Assembly: GCF_007570825.1 (NCBI RefSeq)
Contig: NZ_SUNB01000001.1
Location: 2,108,001 to 2,172,000, forward strand
Direction: 5' to 3'
Length of the DNA: 64,000 nt
Origin: Pleionea sediminis
GTDB lineage: Bacteria; Pseudomonadota; Gammaproteobacteria; Enterobacterales; Kangiellaceae
The position numbers were made by a program, and so were the translations under genes. Positions 18,850 to 27,635 of the stretch are shown piece after piece (the first letter of the stretch is position 1; every line of letters starts with the position of its first letter). The notes under the pieces are model-generated. The model ran no database searches and was not told where the DNA came from. It saw only the letters and a list, made by a program, of their open reading frames with translations.

Positions 18850-19518
18850 TTGGAAAGTTTACTTGAGTCGTGGCCCTCGGACTTCAATGAGGCCAAACAA
18901 ATTCAGTTAGCGTTAGCGCAAAAAGTCGACATTCAGCAACACGTTCTTGAACCAAAGCTGATTGCTGGAGTTGATGTTGGTTTATTAGATCAAGGGCAAA
19001 CCATTCGAGCGGTAGTCACTTATCACGATGCCACTTCTGCTGAGTTGCTTGATTATAAGGTCGCTACTGAACCTTGTCGTTTCCCTTATGTTCCTGGTTA
19101 TTTATCTTTTCGTGAGTTACCTGCTGTTTTAAAAGCTTTTTCTGAGTTTAATCATCGACCTGATCTGGTGTTATGCGATGGACAAGGTATCGCTCACCCC
19201 AGAGGATTTGGCATTGCGTGTCATTTGGGAGTCTTGCTTGATTTACCCACCATTGGTGTTGCGAAATCGCGGCTGGTAGGAGAATTCGTGGAACCAGGCG
19301 ATGCCAGAGGGAGTCGAACAAAATTAAGTTACCGAGGAAAAATTGTTGGTAGTGTCCTTCGGACTCGCGATAAAATTAAGCCTTTATTTGTTTCACCCGG
19401 CCATCGAATAACGATTGAGCAGTCGGTAGACTGGGTTCTCAAGTTAGGTCGTGGGCTTAAATTGCCCGAGCCAACACGTTGGGCCGATAAAATAGCATCA
19501 AATAGGAATTTTAAATGA
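18850..19518 (+). CDS. nfi: Endonuclease V
   Basis: This 222-residue repair nuclease cuts near deoxyinosine and other deaminated bases. The catalytic acidic residues are D42 (AGVDVGL) and D110 (LCDGQGIAHPR), with K139 in GVAKSRLVG; the family signature YVPGYLSFRELPA is at 80-92. The C-terminus LPEPTRWADKIAS matches E. coli Nfi. It starts with TTG, with GGAA nine bases upstream, and no nearby ATG is in frame. The stop overlaps the alkaline phosphatase start by 4 bases. Confidence 0.95.
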   Translation: MESLLESWPSDFNEAKQIQLALAQKVDIQQHVLEPKLIAGVDVGLLDQGQTIRAVVTYHDATSAELLDYKVATEPCRFPYVPGYLSFRELPAVLKAFSEFNHRPDLVLCDGQGIAHPRGFGIACHLGVLLDLPTIGVAKSRLVGEFVEPGDARGSRTKLSYRGKIVGSVLRTRDKIKPLFVSPGHRITIEQSVDWVLKLGRGLKLPEPTRWADKIASNRNFK

Positions 19519-20876
19519 AATTGTTTTGCAAGTTTTGGACTCTCATTATCTTGTCTTGTGGCTTTAGCGCTCAAGCAGATACGCCAAAGGACATGGCATT
19601 GCCCAAGAATATTATTTTAATGATTGGCGATGGAATGGGGCCAGCGCATATTAAGGCCTACCGAGTATTTAAAGATAATCCAGAAACGCAAGGGGTTGAT
19701 CCATTACTTATTGACGAATATTTGGTTGGAGCTTTAACAACTGATAACAGTGTTGGTGTTTCAAATGGTAGTGATGAGTCCATTGAGCAAGGAACTTATC
19801 AGGTCACTGATTCTGCTGCATCAGCTACAGCATATAGCTCTGGAATTCGTACTTATAATGGTGCCATTGCGGTCGAAGATGATAAGTCTAAAACGTTAAC
19901 GGTTTTAGAGTTAGCCAAAAAGAAAAATATGAAAACGGGTTTGGTCGCTACTTCCCAAATTAACCATGCCACTCCTGCTGCATTCATCGCGCATGTAGAA
20001 AGCCGTAAACAGTACAATGAAATTGCCGACTTTTTTGTTGATAGTCAGTTCAACGAACAACCCATGGTTGATGTTTTTCTAGGTGGTGGCTGGAAGTATT
20101 TTAAGCGAGACGATCGTGATTTAGTGAAAGAACTTGAGGAGAAGTCCTTTCAAGTTATCACTGATGCGAAAGAGCTTTCGGGTGCAGGCGATAGGGTTGC
20201 TGGATTATTCGCTGATGTTGGTTTACCGTCGGTATTAGATAGAGAGCAAAAACATCCATCGCTATCACAAATGACAGAGGCCGCTATAAAGCGACTTAAA
20301 AATGATAAAGGTTTCTTTTTAATGGTTGAGGGCAGTCAAATTGACTGGGCAAGCCATGATAATGATGTTGCTGGCATGCTTCATGAGATGGATGACTTTA
20401 ATAAAGCTATCGCAAGTGCCATAAAGTTTGCTGAAAAAGAAGGCGACACTTTGGTCTTGATTACAGCGGATCATGAAACTGGAGGATTATCTGTCGGTCG
20501 TCGTATTGAGAACGATAGCCACTATAAATTTAATGCAAACCCTGTTAAGAATATGAAGAAGAGCTTGAATAGCTATACTGATGAGGTACTTACTACGAAA
20601 AGCTTAGACGTTTTTTTAACGGAATTGCAAATTGAGCTTCTATCAGTTGAACAAAAAGAGTGGAAAGTATTAAAAAAGAAATTGAACAAAGATGAGGTGT
20701 TCGATTTCTTACGCCGAATTGTAAACCGTGCAACTTATACAGGCTGGACGACGAATGGTCATACTGGCGTTGATGTTAATTTATATGCCATTGGTAAAGG
20801 TGCCGAGTTATTTAGAGGACTTCATCCTAATACTTTTATTGGAACAACATTGAAAAGTTGGCTGCAAAATAAATAG
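19515..20876 (+). CDS. Alkaline phosphatase, secreted
   Basis: This 453-residue PhoA-superfamily protein begins with a signal peptide (FWTLIILSCGFSAQADT). Metal and active-site motifs are visible: IGDGMGPAHI near residue 38, the nucleophile serine in VTDSAASATAY, VEGSQIDWASHDND, and ITADHETGGLS. A late TNGHTGVDVNLYAIG supplies a further metal ligand histidine. It would release phosphate from periplasmic or extracellular monoesters. It overlaps nfi and is followed after 9 bases by a VOC gene. No clear Pho box was seen. Confidence 0.93.
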   Translation: MKLFCKFWTLIILSCGFSAQADTPKDMALPKNIILMIGDGMGPAHIKAYRVFKDNPETQGVDPLLIDEYLVGALTTDNSVGVSNGSDESIEQGTYQVTDSAASATAYSSGIRTYNGAIAVEDDKSKTLTVLELAKKKNMKTGLVATSQINHATPAAFIAHVESRKQYNEIADFFVDSQFNEQPMVDVFLGGGWKYFKRDDRDLVKELEEKSFQVITDAKELSGAGDRVAGLFADVGLPSVLDREQKHPSLSQMTEAAIKRLKNDKGFFLMVEGSQIDWASHDNDVAGMLHEMDDFNKAIASAIKFAEKEGDTLVLITADHETGGLSVGRRIENDSHYKFNANPVKNMKKSLNSYTDEVLTTKSLDVFLTELQIELLSVEQKEWKVLKKKLNKDEVFDFLRRIVNRATYTGWTTNGHTGVDVNLYAIGKGAELFRGLHPNTFIGTTLKSWLQNK

Positions 20877-20885
20877 GAGAATACT

Positions 20886-21257
20886 ATGGCTGGTAAAATT
20901 GTTTGGACAGATCTTACGGTGTCAAATGCCGAAGAAATTAAAGAGTTTTATCGGCATGTGGTAGGTTGGCACCCTGAGCCTGTTGGAATGGGCGATTATG
21001 ATGATTTTAATATGCTGGCAGAAGGTGAGAAAGATCCTTCTGCGGGTATATGTCATGCATTAGGGCAAAATGCAGACATTCCTCCAGTGTGGATGATGTA
21101 TATCATGGTTGAAGATTTAGAGCGCTCTTTAGTTTCTTGTGAAAAATTAGGCGGAAAAATTTTAAAGCAACCCGAAAGAGATCGTCGTTATGCCGTGATA
21201 GAGGATCCTGCCGGCGCTATTTGCACCTTATATCAAGAAAAAGATGCAAAGCGTTAA
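20886..21257 (+). CDS. VOC-superfamily (glyoxalase-like) protein
   Basis: This 123-residue single VOC domain opens with GKIVWTDLTVSNAEEIKEFYRHVVGWH and ends with YAVIEDPAGAICTLYQ. Such proteins bind a metal or small ligand in a beta-alpha-beta-beta-beta fold and range from dioxygenases to resistance proteins; no specific activity can be assigned. A ribosome site (TAGGAGAATACT) precedes the ATG. The stop overlaps the YceI lipoprotein start by 14 bases. Confidence 0.88.
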   Translation: MAGKIVWTDLTVSNAEEIKEFYRHVVGWHPEPVGMGDYDDFNMLAEGEKDPSAGICHALGQNADIPPVWMMYIMVEDLERSLVSCEKLGGKILKQPERDRRYAVIEDPAGAICTLYQEKDAKR

Positions 21258-21882
21258 GTTGATTACTGGAGCGCGGTTGTTTTGCGCCTCTTTGCTTCTT
21301 AGTTGTTTAACTGGATGCAGTTATTTATTAACGCCATCGGTTGAAGTTAAGCTCGAAGAATTAGAGTCGGGGCAATACAAGCTCGATCCAGCTCACACAA
21401 CAGTGCTCTTCAAAGTTTCTCATATGGGACTGTCAACTTATATTGGCCGCTTTAATAAATTTGATGCAACATTAGACTTTAATCCCAAGCAAATAAAAAA
21501 GACACGACTCGATGCTTTTGTTGAGACTGCCAGTGTCGATGTAAATAATCCAAAGTTAGAAGATTCGCTAAAGGGTGGAACCTGGTTCGATTCAGAGAAA
21601 TTCCCACGAGCTACTTTAAAAACACTTTCTGTTGAGCCTTCAAGCCAGTCTGGGTCACAATTTATTTTTAATGCTGAACTTACACTGCTGGGAGTTACTA
21701 AGCCTATTCAGTTGCAGGCCAGTTTTAATGGTGGAGCAGATAATATTTTGACGGGCTATTATACGCTTGGTTTTTCTGCGACAGGAACAATAAAACGTTC
21801 CGACTTCGGTATGGATTCTTATATTCCGATGGTGGGCGATACAATAAATATTGAAATTTATGCTGAGTTTCAACAGCAGTAA
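21244..21882 (+). CDS. YceI-family lipoprotein
   Basis: This 212-residue protein starts with a lipoprotein signal peptide whose lipobox is CLTGC (lipidated Cys near residue 25). The mature part is a YceI lipocalin-like domain: GQYKLDPAHTTVLFKVSHMGLSTYIGRFNKFDATLDF and, near the end, FSATGTIKRSDFGMDSYIPMVGDTI. YceI domains form a beta barrel that binds long isoprenoid-like lipids such as polyprenyl chains. Being a lipoprotein is a variation; most YceI proteins are soluble periplasmic. It is the last gene of the nfi-phosphatase-VOC run. Confidence 0.92.
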   Translation: MQSVKLITGARLFCASLLLSCLTGCSYLLTPSVEVKLEELESGQYKLDPAHTTVLFKVSHMGLSTYIGRFNKFDATLDFNPKQIKKTRLDAFVETASVDVNNPKLEDSLKGGTWFDSEKFPRATLKTLSVEPSSQSGSQFIFNAELTLLGVTKPIQLQASFNGGADNILTGYYTLGFSATGTIKRSDFGMDSYIPMVGDTINIEIYAEFQQQ

Positions 21883-21913
21883 AAGCAAAGCCCACTACTG
21901 AGCTTTGCTTTAT
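21881..21913. terminator. Bidirectional hairpin terminator
   Basis: AAAGCAAAGC pairs with GCTTTGCTTT around a short loop, with T-rich flanks on both strands. It separates the YceI gene from the convergent peptidase gene. Confidence 0.8.
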
Positions 21914-21928
21914 TCTTTCTGTTTGGAA

Positions 21929-24808
21929 CTAGTTTATTATAAATTCTCTTTCAAGAATTACTTGTTGTTCCCAGTTAAACAGCTGTAATTTCCATTTTGA
22001 TTGAGTTGTATCTTCTTTAAAAGGAAGGAATGCACTCCAAGTTCCATCGGGCGATCCCCAAAGCGTAAATTGTCGTGGATAACTTGTTTGCCCATCTGCA
22101 TCTATTTTTATCCAGCGGGCAGGAATAGCGACACGATCTTTACTCGTATTAAGTCCGGGAGCATCAACTTCAAACTGAACTCCGAAGCGATCTTTATCTT
22201 CCGGTAACGCTTGAATATGAGTGCCTGCTTCAACGAGCTCCATCGTATCCCTTTCACCAAAAGACTCTCTTTCTTTAAAAGCAAAAGAACCAAGTTTAAT
22301 ATTTTCTAAATACACCTTGTAGTCACTGAGTTCGAATACTGACTTTGCGAATCGCTTTATACTTTCCAATTCACTCTGAGTTAATTGAGATTCTGCTAGT
22401 ATCCATGGCATAGCGCTTTTAATATGATCGACAGCAATTTTACGCTGTCTTTCAGATATTCGATCGTACTGTTCTAGCTGCATTAGTTTGAGGCAAGTGT
22501 GAATGTCTTTGTGAGGTTTGGGTGCTGAGCAATAGAATCTCGCTAGCATAATATTATTATCTGGAGAAGGATCAAGTTGAGTTGCTTTCTCTAAATGATG
22601 CTTAGCCTTAGACCAGTTTTGTTTAACATACTCGCCCTCCATATACATTCTTCCCAAGCGTTTATGAGCATTTTCATATTCAAGATCTGCTGCAGCTTTG
22701 TAGTAGTCGATCGCTTTAGCGAGATCTTTTTTAACATCGTCGCCAGAGTGGTAAGTAGCACCTAAGTTAAATAAAGAACGAGGATGATCGTATTTTGCAG
22801 CTAACTTGTAGTAATCAAAAGCTTTTTCTTTATCAATATCAGTATTATTGTCAAATTCATAGCGATCAGCAATAAGAGCAAAGTCTCTGGCGATTGCCTC
22901 TCGCCCAGAATTACTGAGTTTATTTTTTGTGGGTAGTTTTAAATTTAAGACTCGACGGAGATAGTCAAAAGTAACTGCCGCTTCAATTTGTCGAGCATGG
23001 TTGCTGCTATGACCGTGTCCTGTATTTTCAAAGAACAGGGTTTCAACATCATGATTTGTTTTTTTGAGTAAATATTTAAAACGATTAGTATGTTCAAAGT
23101 CTGCAATATCGTCGTCTTTACCAGCGATGAGTAAGATGGGTGCTTTCAATTTTCGATATTGATGAACCGGTGACACTTCTTTAAGTTCTTCTCTGTATTT
23201 ACCGGCAATTTTTTCAACAGACTCGGTAAACTCTCCACCCGAGCGGTGGTTACTAACATTGTAAAGTAACTGCAGATCGTACACTCCAAAACCACCAATC
23301 ACACATTTATATACTGATGGGTGTTTCATAGCCAGCATAACGGCTGAATAACCACCGTAGCTTGCACCAATTGAGCAGATATGTTTAAAGCTTTTTTTCT
23401 TTAATATGGTGTTAACCGCTAATGTAATATCTTCTTCTATAAGTTTTCCAAATTGTCCAACACCCTGATCTTGGAATGCTTTTCCAAAGCCCGATGAACC
23501 TCTGAAATTAACTCTGAGTACGGCAAAACCTCGACTGGCAAAATATTGAACTTCAGCGTTAAATCGATCGGATTCACTAACGCCAATAGGTCCCCCATGA
23601 GGCATGACTAATAGTGTTTTAAAATCGAAATCGCTGGATGGATATGTAATAAATGCTTCGATTTTGCTGCCATCTTTCGAAGTTAAATAAAACGTTTCTG
23701 ATGGATGTAAATATTCGTCATCTAATGTTTGGTATGAGACTAGTAGCCTCTGAGCCGTTGTCGCCTTGTCATCAATTAGAAAGTATTCACCAGGTTGATC
23801 GGAGCCATTAACATGAAGAATTCCCGATGATTTATCATGTGTGGTATCGATGAAGTAGGTTTCTGCATTTTTAAAAGTATTCGCTATTCTGGAAGCTGCC
23901 TTTTTTGTACTTGGATCAAAATAATTCCATTGTCTGAGTCCATTTTTTAGATACGAGACACCTATGAGCTCGCCTTTTTCATTATAGTGGGCTGAATCGA
24001 GATCGTACTCAGGGTGTTGATAAACAATATCACTGAATTCTTTTGAATAAATATCATACTCTCTCAATACGACTTTGTCGGTTTCTTTATTCGTCAGTAT
24101 TGCGATTTTGGATTGATTTATGAATCCGCTAAACTTTAATTCGTAATCTTTGTCTGTAATGGTCAAGTAAGTTATCCATTCGTCACTACCCCAAGGCAGA
24201 TAACTGAATGTCCGCTTATCGTCATCCTCATCATATTCGAAGGTAGTTATTATGTTAAAGTTAGGATCATAACTGTAATAATTAGTCGACTTATCGTGTT
24301 CGATTTCTAAAGCATCAGAAAAGTCATCATTTGCGAGGTTATCGATATCTATAAGAAATAAGTTGGTGTATTTACGATTTCTCGAATGTTTTGCGAACAG
24401 AACTTTGCTGGAATCTTTTGGATAATCATGCACAAAATAACCATGGGTTTTTATTGGCAAAGCCTGAACTTGATTATCCTTGATTAATCTAAAAATCAAA
24501 GCGACTCGATCTTTGTTTCTATGATCAATATTCAGCAAAATATCGGTATTATTTAGCCAGTAGTAGCTATCGATGCGATTGTCTTTTCCCATGGGAATCG
24601 AGCGGGTTGTTTTCATTTTTTCTGTATCGATTAAGCTAAAGTAATAATTCTCATCATCAAGAACATAGGCCGATACAAATTTTCCATCCGGTGATAGCCT
24701 TACCTGTTGAACATCTGGATCATCAAATAACTTATCAGCACTGATAGGCTCGGCGAAGCAATATGGCACAAAAAATAAAGCGAAAGCGAGTAATATTCGA
24801 ATATCCAT
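21929..24808 (-). CDS. S9 (prolyl oligopeptidase family) peptidase fused to Sel1 repeats
   Basis: This 959-residue exported protein has a signal peptide (LLAFALFFVPYCFAEP), a WD/beta-propeller-like region to about residue 380 and an S9 alpha/beta-hydrolase domain. The nucleophile is S483 in GASYGGYS, with acidic residue candidates near 564 (AGKDDDIADFEH) and a histidine near 598 (NTGHGHSS). Unusually, Sel1-type repeats follow (AFDYYKLAAKYDHPRSLFNLGATYHSGDDVKKD and two more copies), then a C-terminal domain of about 200 residues that I do not recognise. A good ribosome site (AGGACTAACACC) precedes the ATG. It lies 6 bases after the upstream lipoprotein gene, so both are one operon. Confidence 0.88.
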   Translation of the reverse strand: MDIRILLAFALFFVPYCFAEPISADKLFDDPDVQQVRLSPDGKFVSAYVLDDENYYFSLIDTEKMKTTRSIPMGKDNRIDSYYWLNNTDILLNIDHRNKDRVALIFRLIKDNQVQALPIKTHGYFVHDYPKDSSKVLFAKHSRNRKYTNLFLIDIDNLANDDFSDALEIEHDKSTNYYSYDPNFNIITTFEYDEDDDKRTFSYLPWGSDEWITYLTITDKDYELKFSGFINQSKIAILTNKETDKVVLREYDIYSKEFSDIVYQHPEYDLDSAHYNEKGELIGVSYLKNGLRQWNYFDPSTKKAASRIANTFKNAETYFIDTTHDKSSGILHVNGSDQPGEYFLIDDKATTAQRLLVSYQTLDDEYLHPSETFYLTSKDGSKIEAFITYPSSDFDFKTLLVMPHGGPIGVSESDRFNAEVQYFASRGFAVLRVNFRGSSGFGKAFQDQGVGQFGKLIEEDITLAVNTILKKKSFKHICSIGASYGGYSAVMLAMKHPSVYKCVIGGFGVYDLQLLYNVSNHRSGGEFTESVEKIAGKYREELKEVSPVHQYRKLKAPILLIAGKDDDIADFEHTNRFKYLLKKTNHDVETLFFENTGHGHSSNHARQIEAAVTFDYLRRVLNLKLPTKNKLSNSGREAIARDFALIADRYEFDNNTDIDKEKAFDYYKLAAKYDHPRSLFNLGATYHSGDDVKKDLAKAIDYYKAAADLEYENAHKRLGRMYMEGEYVKQNWSKAKHHLEKATQLDPSPDNNIMLARFYCSAPKPHKDIHTCLKLMQLEQYDRISERQRKIAVDHIKSAMPWILAESQLTQSELESIKRFAKSVFELSDYKVYLENIKLGSFAFKERESFGERDTMELVEAGTHIQALPEDKDRFGVQFEVDAPGLNTSKDRVAIPARWIKIDADGQTSYPRQFTLWGSPDGTWSAFLPFKEDTTQSKWKLQLFNWEQQVILEREFIIN

Positions 24809-24814
24809 GGTGTG

Positions 24815-25351
24815 TTAGTCCTTTTTTAATGATGCCGCAATGTCAAAAAAATCGTCTTCCCCTGGGCCGCTGTTGGTAATAGGGTAGTTTGAAAGTACAA
24901 CAGGGTAAGACTCTTCCAGATATTCGAGAGCTTCAGATGAGCGGTTGACTAGTTCGACTCGAGAAACACCACTCCAGTAGCGTGGCCTTACAAGTTCTAG
25001 ATGACCGATGTAGTTAATTTTTCCTTGCTCGATAGTGACTTGCCAATATTCTTCGTCCAGTTTCATATACCAGTAACGATCCAGTTGAATGCGCTCGAAA
25101 GTATAACTTCCGGCTTCCAATTCAACTAAAATATAGTTTGAGCCTGCTCGAATGTCTTTAGAGCCGAGAGAAATGTTTTGTGGACCATTGATATAAATGG
25201 TTTTTAAATCTCGATTAGTCTCCACACTAAGCAATAAATAGCCTTTTGCCTTTGCTAATTGAGTTTGTCCATCCTTGATAGAGGTTACCTGAGTTGCACA
25301 GCCTGAAAGCAATAGAATTAGTAAGGCAACTGCCTTGAGTCGATTCATCAT
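24815..25351 (-). CDS. Lipoprotein of unknown function (DUF2846-like)
   Basis: This 178-residue protein has a lipoprotein signal peptide with lipobox LLSGC near residue 18. The mature part (KGYLLLSVETN..., VELEAGSYTFERIQL, GKINYIGHLEL) looks like the small beta-sandwich lipoproteins of the DUF2846 kind, though the match is by eye. It precedes the S9/Sel1 peptidase by 6 bases and is translated from a site with AGGAA before the ATG, so the two are probably made together and may act together at the envelope. Confidence 0.75.
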   Translation of the reverse strand: MMNRLKAVALLILLLSGCATQVTSIKDGQTQLAKAKGYLLLSVETNRDLKTIYINGPQNISLGSKDIRAGSNYILVELEAGSYTFERIQLDRYWYMKLDEEYWQVTIEQGKINYIGHLELVRPRYWSGVSRVELVNRSSEALEYLEESYPVVLSNYPITNSGPGEDDFFDIAASLKKD

Positions 25352-25451
25352 AGATTCCTTGTCTGTTAAAAATAGCTCTAAACCAATTTTGCGTTTGTCG
25401 AGCGTGGGTATTTTAATATGAGATACCGTCTTGTGCTGTTAAATATTGCCT

Positions 25452-25913
25452 TTATTGCGACGACTTTAATTTCACATGAAGCCGCTTGTGAACCTTGGCG
25501 ACCAGCTCTCCATCGGTATTAACCACATCCACTTCAAATATTGGTTCGAATTTTCCTAATTCTTCAGTTTTTCTTTTAATGTCATCAACGTGTTCTTGGG
25601 TGAGACTGAACTGGCAATAAACGTCTGTTTTTCCGGGAGATATGTATTTAATACTCGATTCTTTATCCCAGACGATATAGTTTCGGCCAAGTCGGTTTGT
25701 GAGCAATAATACATAGAAAGGATCGGTCATAGAAAATAATGAACCGCCATAAGCAGTACCGAAATAGTTGGTGTTTAACTTTCCTTTTTTGAGCCTTACT
25801 CGAGCGTAATCCCAAGATTCTGAAATTTCGAGCACTTTAATTCCAGAGCCTAAATAAGGTGGCCAAAAGTTGAGAATTCGTTTCAGCCAATTAGCACTTA
25901 GTTTCCTACGCAT
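25452..25913 (-). CDS. DUF4442 hotdog-fold thioesterase-like protein
   Basis: This protein of about 153 residues matches the DUF4442 group of the hotdog superfamily: NYFGTAYGGSLFSMTDPFYVLLL is the central helix region and VWDKESSIKYISPGKTDVYCQFSL the following strands. Members are thought to act on acyl-CoA or related thioesters, but none of the diagnostic catalytic residues can be assigned from sequence alone. The ATG at 25913 is preceded by GGAGAGACAGT, a good ribosome site; an ATG at 25940 is not. Confidence 0.8.
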   Translation of the reverse strand: MRRKLSANWLKRILNFWPPYLGSGIKVLEISESWDYARVRLKKGKLNTNYFGTAYGGSLFSMTDPFYVLLLTNRLGRNYIVWDKESSIKYISPGKTDVYCQFSLTQEHVDDIKRKTEELGKFEPIFEVDVVNTDGELVAKVHKRLHVKLKSSQ

Positions 25914-26085
25914 ACTGTCTCTCCTTGATGTTCTGGTCATACCAGTTAAGGATATCGTTTTTGTGTTTATTTCGCAATAAGATGTGTACTGATGGATCTT
26001 ATCGTAAAAGTGTTTTTGAGCGCTGTATCTTAGGCGCTGGCCTGACTTATACTAACTTTACTGTCAGAAATTAAAGTAAATATAA

Positions 26086-26628
26086 ATGGCATTAAATCGA
26101 AGTGAGCAGGAAAAAATTGAATTAGAGCACCAAGCGGCAAAAATATTTATGCGACTTTACGAAGCAGCAAAGGGTGTGAAGATTCGTCATATTTGGCACA
26201 ATAAACCTGTCAAGCCAGATGTATCCTGTCGATTAAAAGGAGTAAGACTCGACCTTGAAGTGGCTCATCTTTATGCCTCAGAACAGGAGGCTATGAAGAT
26301 ATTGGGCAGGGAACTTGGTTCAAAAACTCGAGAAGCATTAAAGCTCCTGGAGCGCCAAAAAAATATTGAGAAAAGGTTGGTCGATGCTCTTCAGCGAATA
26401 TTGCTTTCGAAAGCTGAAAAAAAATATCGTAGTGATCGTGTTTGGCTGGTGATACGAAATGCTCATCCCGAATGGACGGCAGAATTAATTGCTCGAAATA
26501 TAAAGTCTTTACATATTCCACAGGAGCATCCTTTTGATCAAATTTGGTTAGTAACCGACTTTGAAGGTAAAAGCGGTATCATTGAATTGTTTCCAAAAGT
26601 TGATTTCCCTCAAATCAATAACGTGTGA
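26086..26628 (+). CDS. Hypothetical protein, possibly nuclease-like
   Basis: I do not recognise this soluble 180-residue protein. Residues 44-62 (PDVSCRLKGVRLDLEVAHL) have the shape of a PD-(D/E)xK core, with D45 and then D56 and E58 on a following strand. However, the usual lysine is missing and the surrounding fold cannot be judged. A long helical, charged middle follows (TREALKLLERQKNIEKRLVDALQRILLSKAEKK), and the end resembles a beta-alpha-beta unit (RVWLVIRNAHPEWTAE, FDQIWLVTDFEG). It ends 7 bases before ldhA. The nuclease idea is weak. Confidence 0.7.
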   Translation: MALNRSEQEKIELEHQAAKIFMRLYEAAKGVKIRHIWHNKPVKPDVSCRLKGVRLDLEVAHLYASEQEAMKILGRELGSKTREALKLLERQKNIEKRLVDALQRILLSKAEKKYRSDRVWLVIRNAHPEWTAELIARNIKSLHIPQEHPFDQIWLVTDFEGKSGIIELFPKVDFPQINNV

Positions 26629-26635
26629 GTTGAAT

Positions 26636-27628
26636 ATGAATATTGGCTTTTTTAGTGCTAAAAAATACGACGAAGAATTTTTCAATCAAGCAAATAAAAA
26701 TTATGGGTATAAGGTTCGATATTTTGATTTTTCCTTAACTGAAAAATCAGTTGTTATGGCTTCTGAGTTTGAAGCTATTTGTGTATTTGTTAATGATCGA
26801 ATAAATAAGAATGTTCTGGATACTTTAAGCAAAGGAAAAACGAAATACATCGCTTTTCGGTGTGCTGGTTATAACAATATCGATTTACAATATGCGCAAA
26901 AGAAAGGATTTCGTTGTGTACGGGTGCCTGCCTACTCACCCAATGCTGTCGCTGAACACGTATTAGCATTACTTTTAACATTATATCGTTCCACTCATAA
27001 AGCATATAACCGAGTTAGAGAGGGTAATTTTTCATTAACCGGTTTATCTGGTGAAGAAATATTTGGTAAAACGGTGGGTATTGTTGGTACGGGCAATATT
27101 GGCTCAATAGTCGCGAATATATTTAATGGGCTAGGATGTGAAGTGATCGCTTCAGATCCTGTTGTTAATCAAGATCTGATGAGTAAATCGAGTATTCAAT
27201 ACGTTGACCTTGAAGAGCTATATCAGCGCGCTGACATCATCACTCTTCATTGCCCATTAACAAATGATAATCGCCATATGATTGACTCCCACTCTATTCA
27301 AATGATGAAAAGGGGTGTCACTTTAGTGAATACAGGACGCGGCGGATTAATAAATACGCAAGCTGTTTATGAAGCTTTAAAGTCAAAACACATTGGGTAT
27401 TTAGCGATTGATGTTTACGAAGAAGAAGCTAGCTTATTTTTTGAGGATTTATCGACCGATATTATAATGGACGATTTGTTTATGCGACTCACGACATTTC
27501 CTAATGTTTTAATAACTGGTCATCAGGGATTTTTTACCAAACGAGCATTAAAGCAAATAGCAGAAACTACTCTCGAAAACTTAAAAGCTTTAGAGAAAAG
27601 GTTAAAGTCAGACAACGAAATTTTTTAA
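26636..27628 (+). CDS. ldhA: D-lactate dehydrogenase (NAD-dependent, fermentative)
   Basis: This 330-residue D-2-hydroxyacid dehydrogenase has the length of E. coli LdhA (329). It shows the Rossmann motif VGIVGTGNIGSIVANIF, the substrate arginine in VNTGRGGLIN, the acidic partner in AIDVYEEEA, and the catalytic histidine in ITGHQGFFTKRA. The N-terminus MNIGFFSAKKYDEEFF is typical of this subfamily. It would reduce pyruvate to D-lactate when respiration is limited. It starts 7 bases after the hypothetical gene stop, so both may share a transcript. Confidence 0.95.
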   Translation: MNIGFFSAKKYDEEFFNQANKNYGYKVRYFDFSLTEKSVVMASEFEAICVFVNDRINKNVLDTLSKGKTKYIAFRCAGYNNIDLQYAQKKGFRCVRVPAYSPNAVAEHVLALLLTLYRSTHKAYNRVREGNFSLTGLSGEEIFGKTVGIVGTGNIGSIVANIFNGLGCEVIASDPVVNQDLMSKSSIQYVDLEELYQRADIITLHCPLTNDNRHMIDSHSIQMMKRGVTLVNTGRGGLINTQAVYEALKSKHIGYLAIDVYEEEASLFFEDLSTDIIMDDLFMRLTTFPNVLITGHQGFFTKRALKQIAETTLENLKALEKRLKSDNEIF

Positions 27629-27635
27629 TATTCCG

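Noticed and set aside
26561-26635. N-terminal extension of ldhA
   Set aside because: It would overlap the preceding gene and lacks similarity to D-lactate dehydrogenases, which begin at MNIGFFSAKKYDE.
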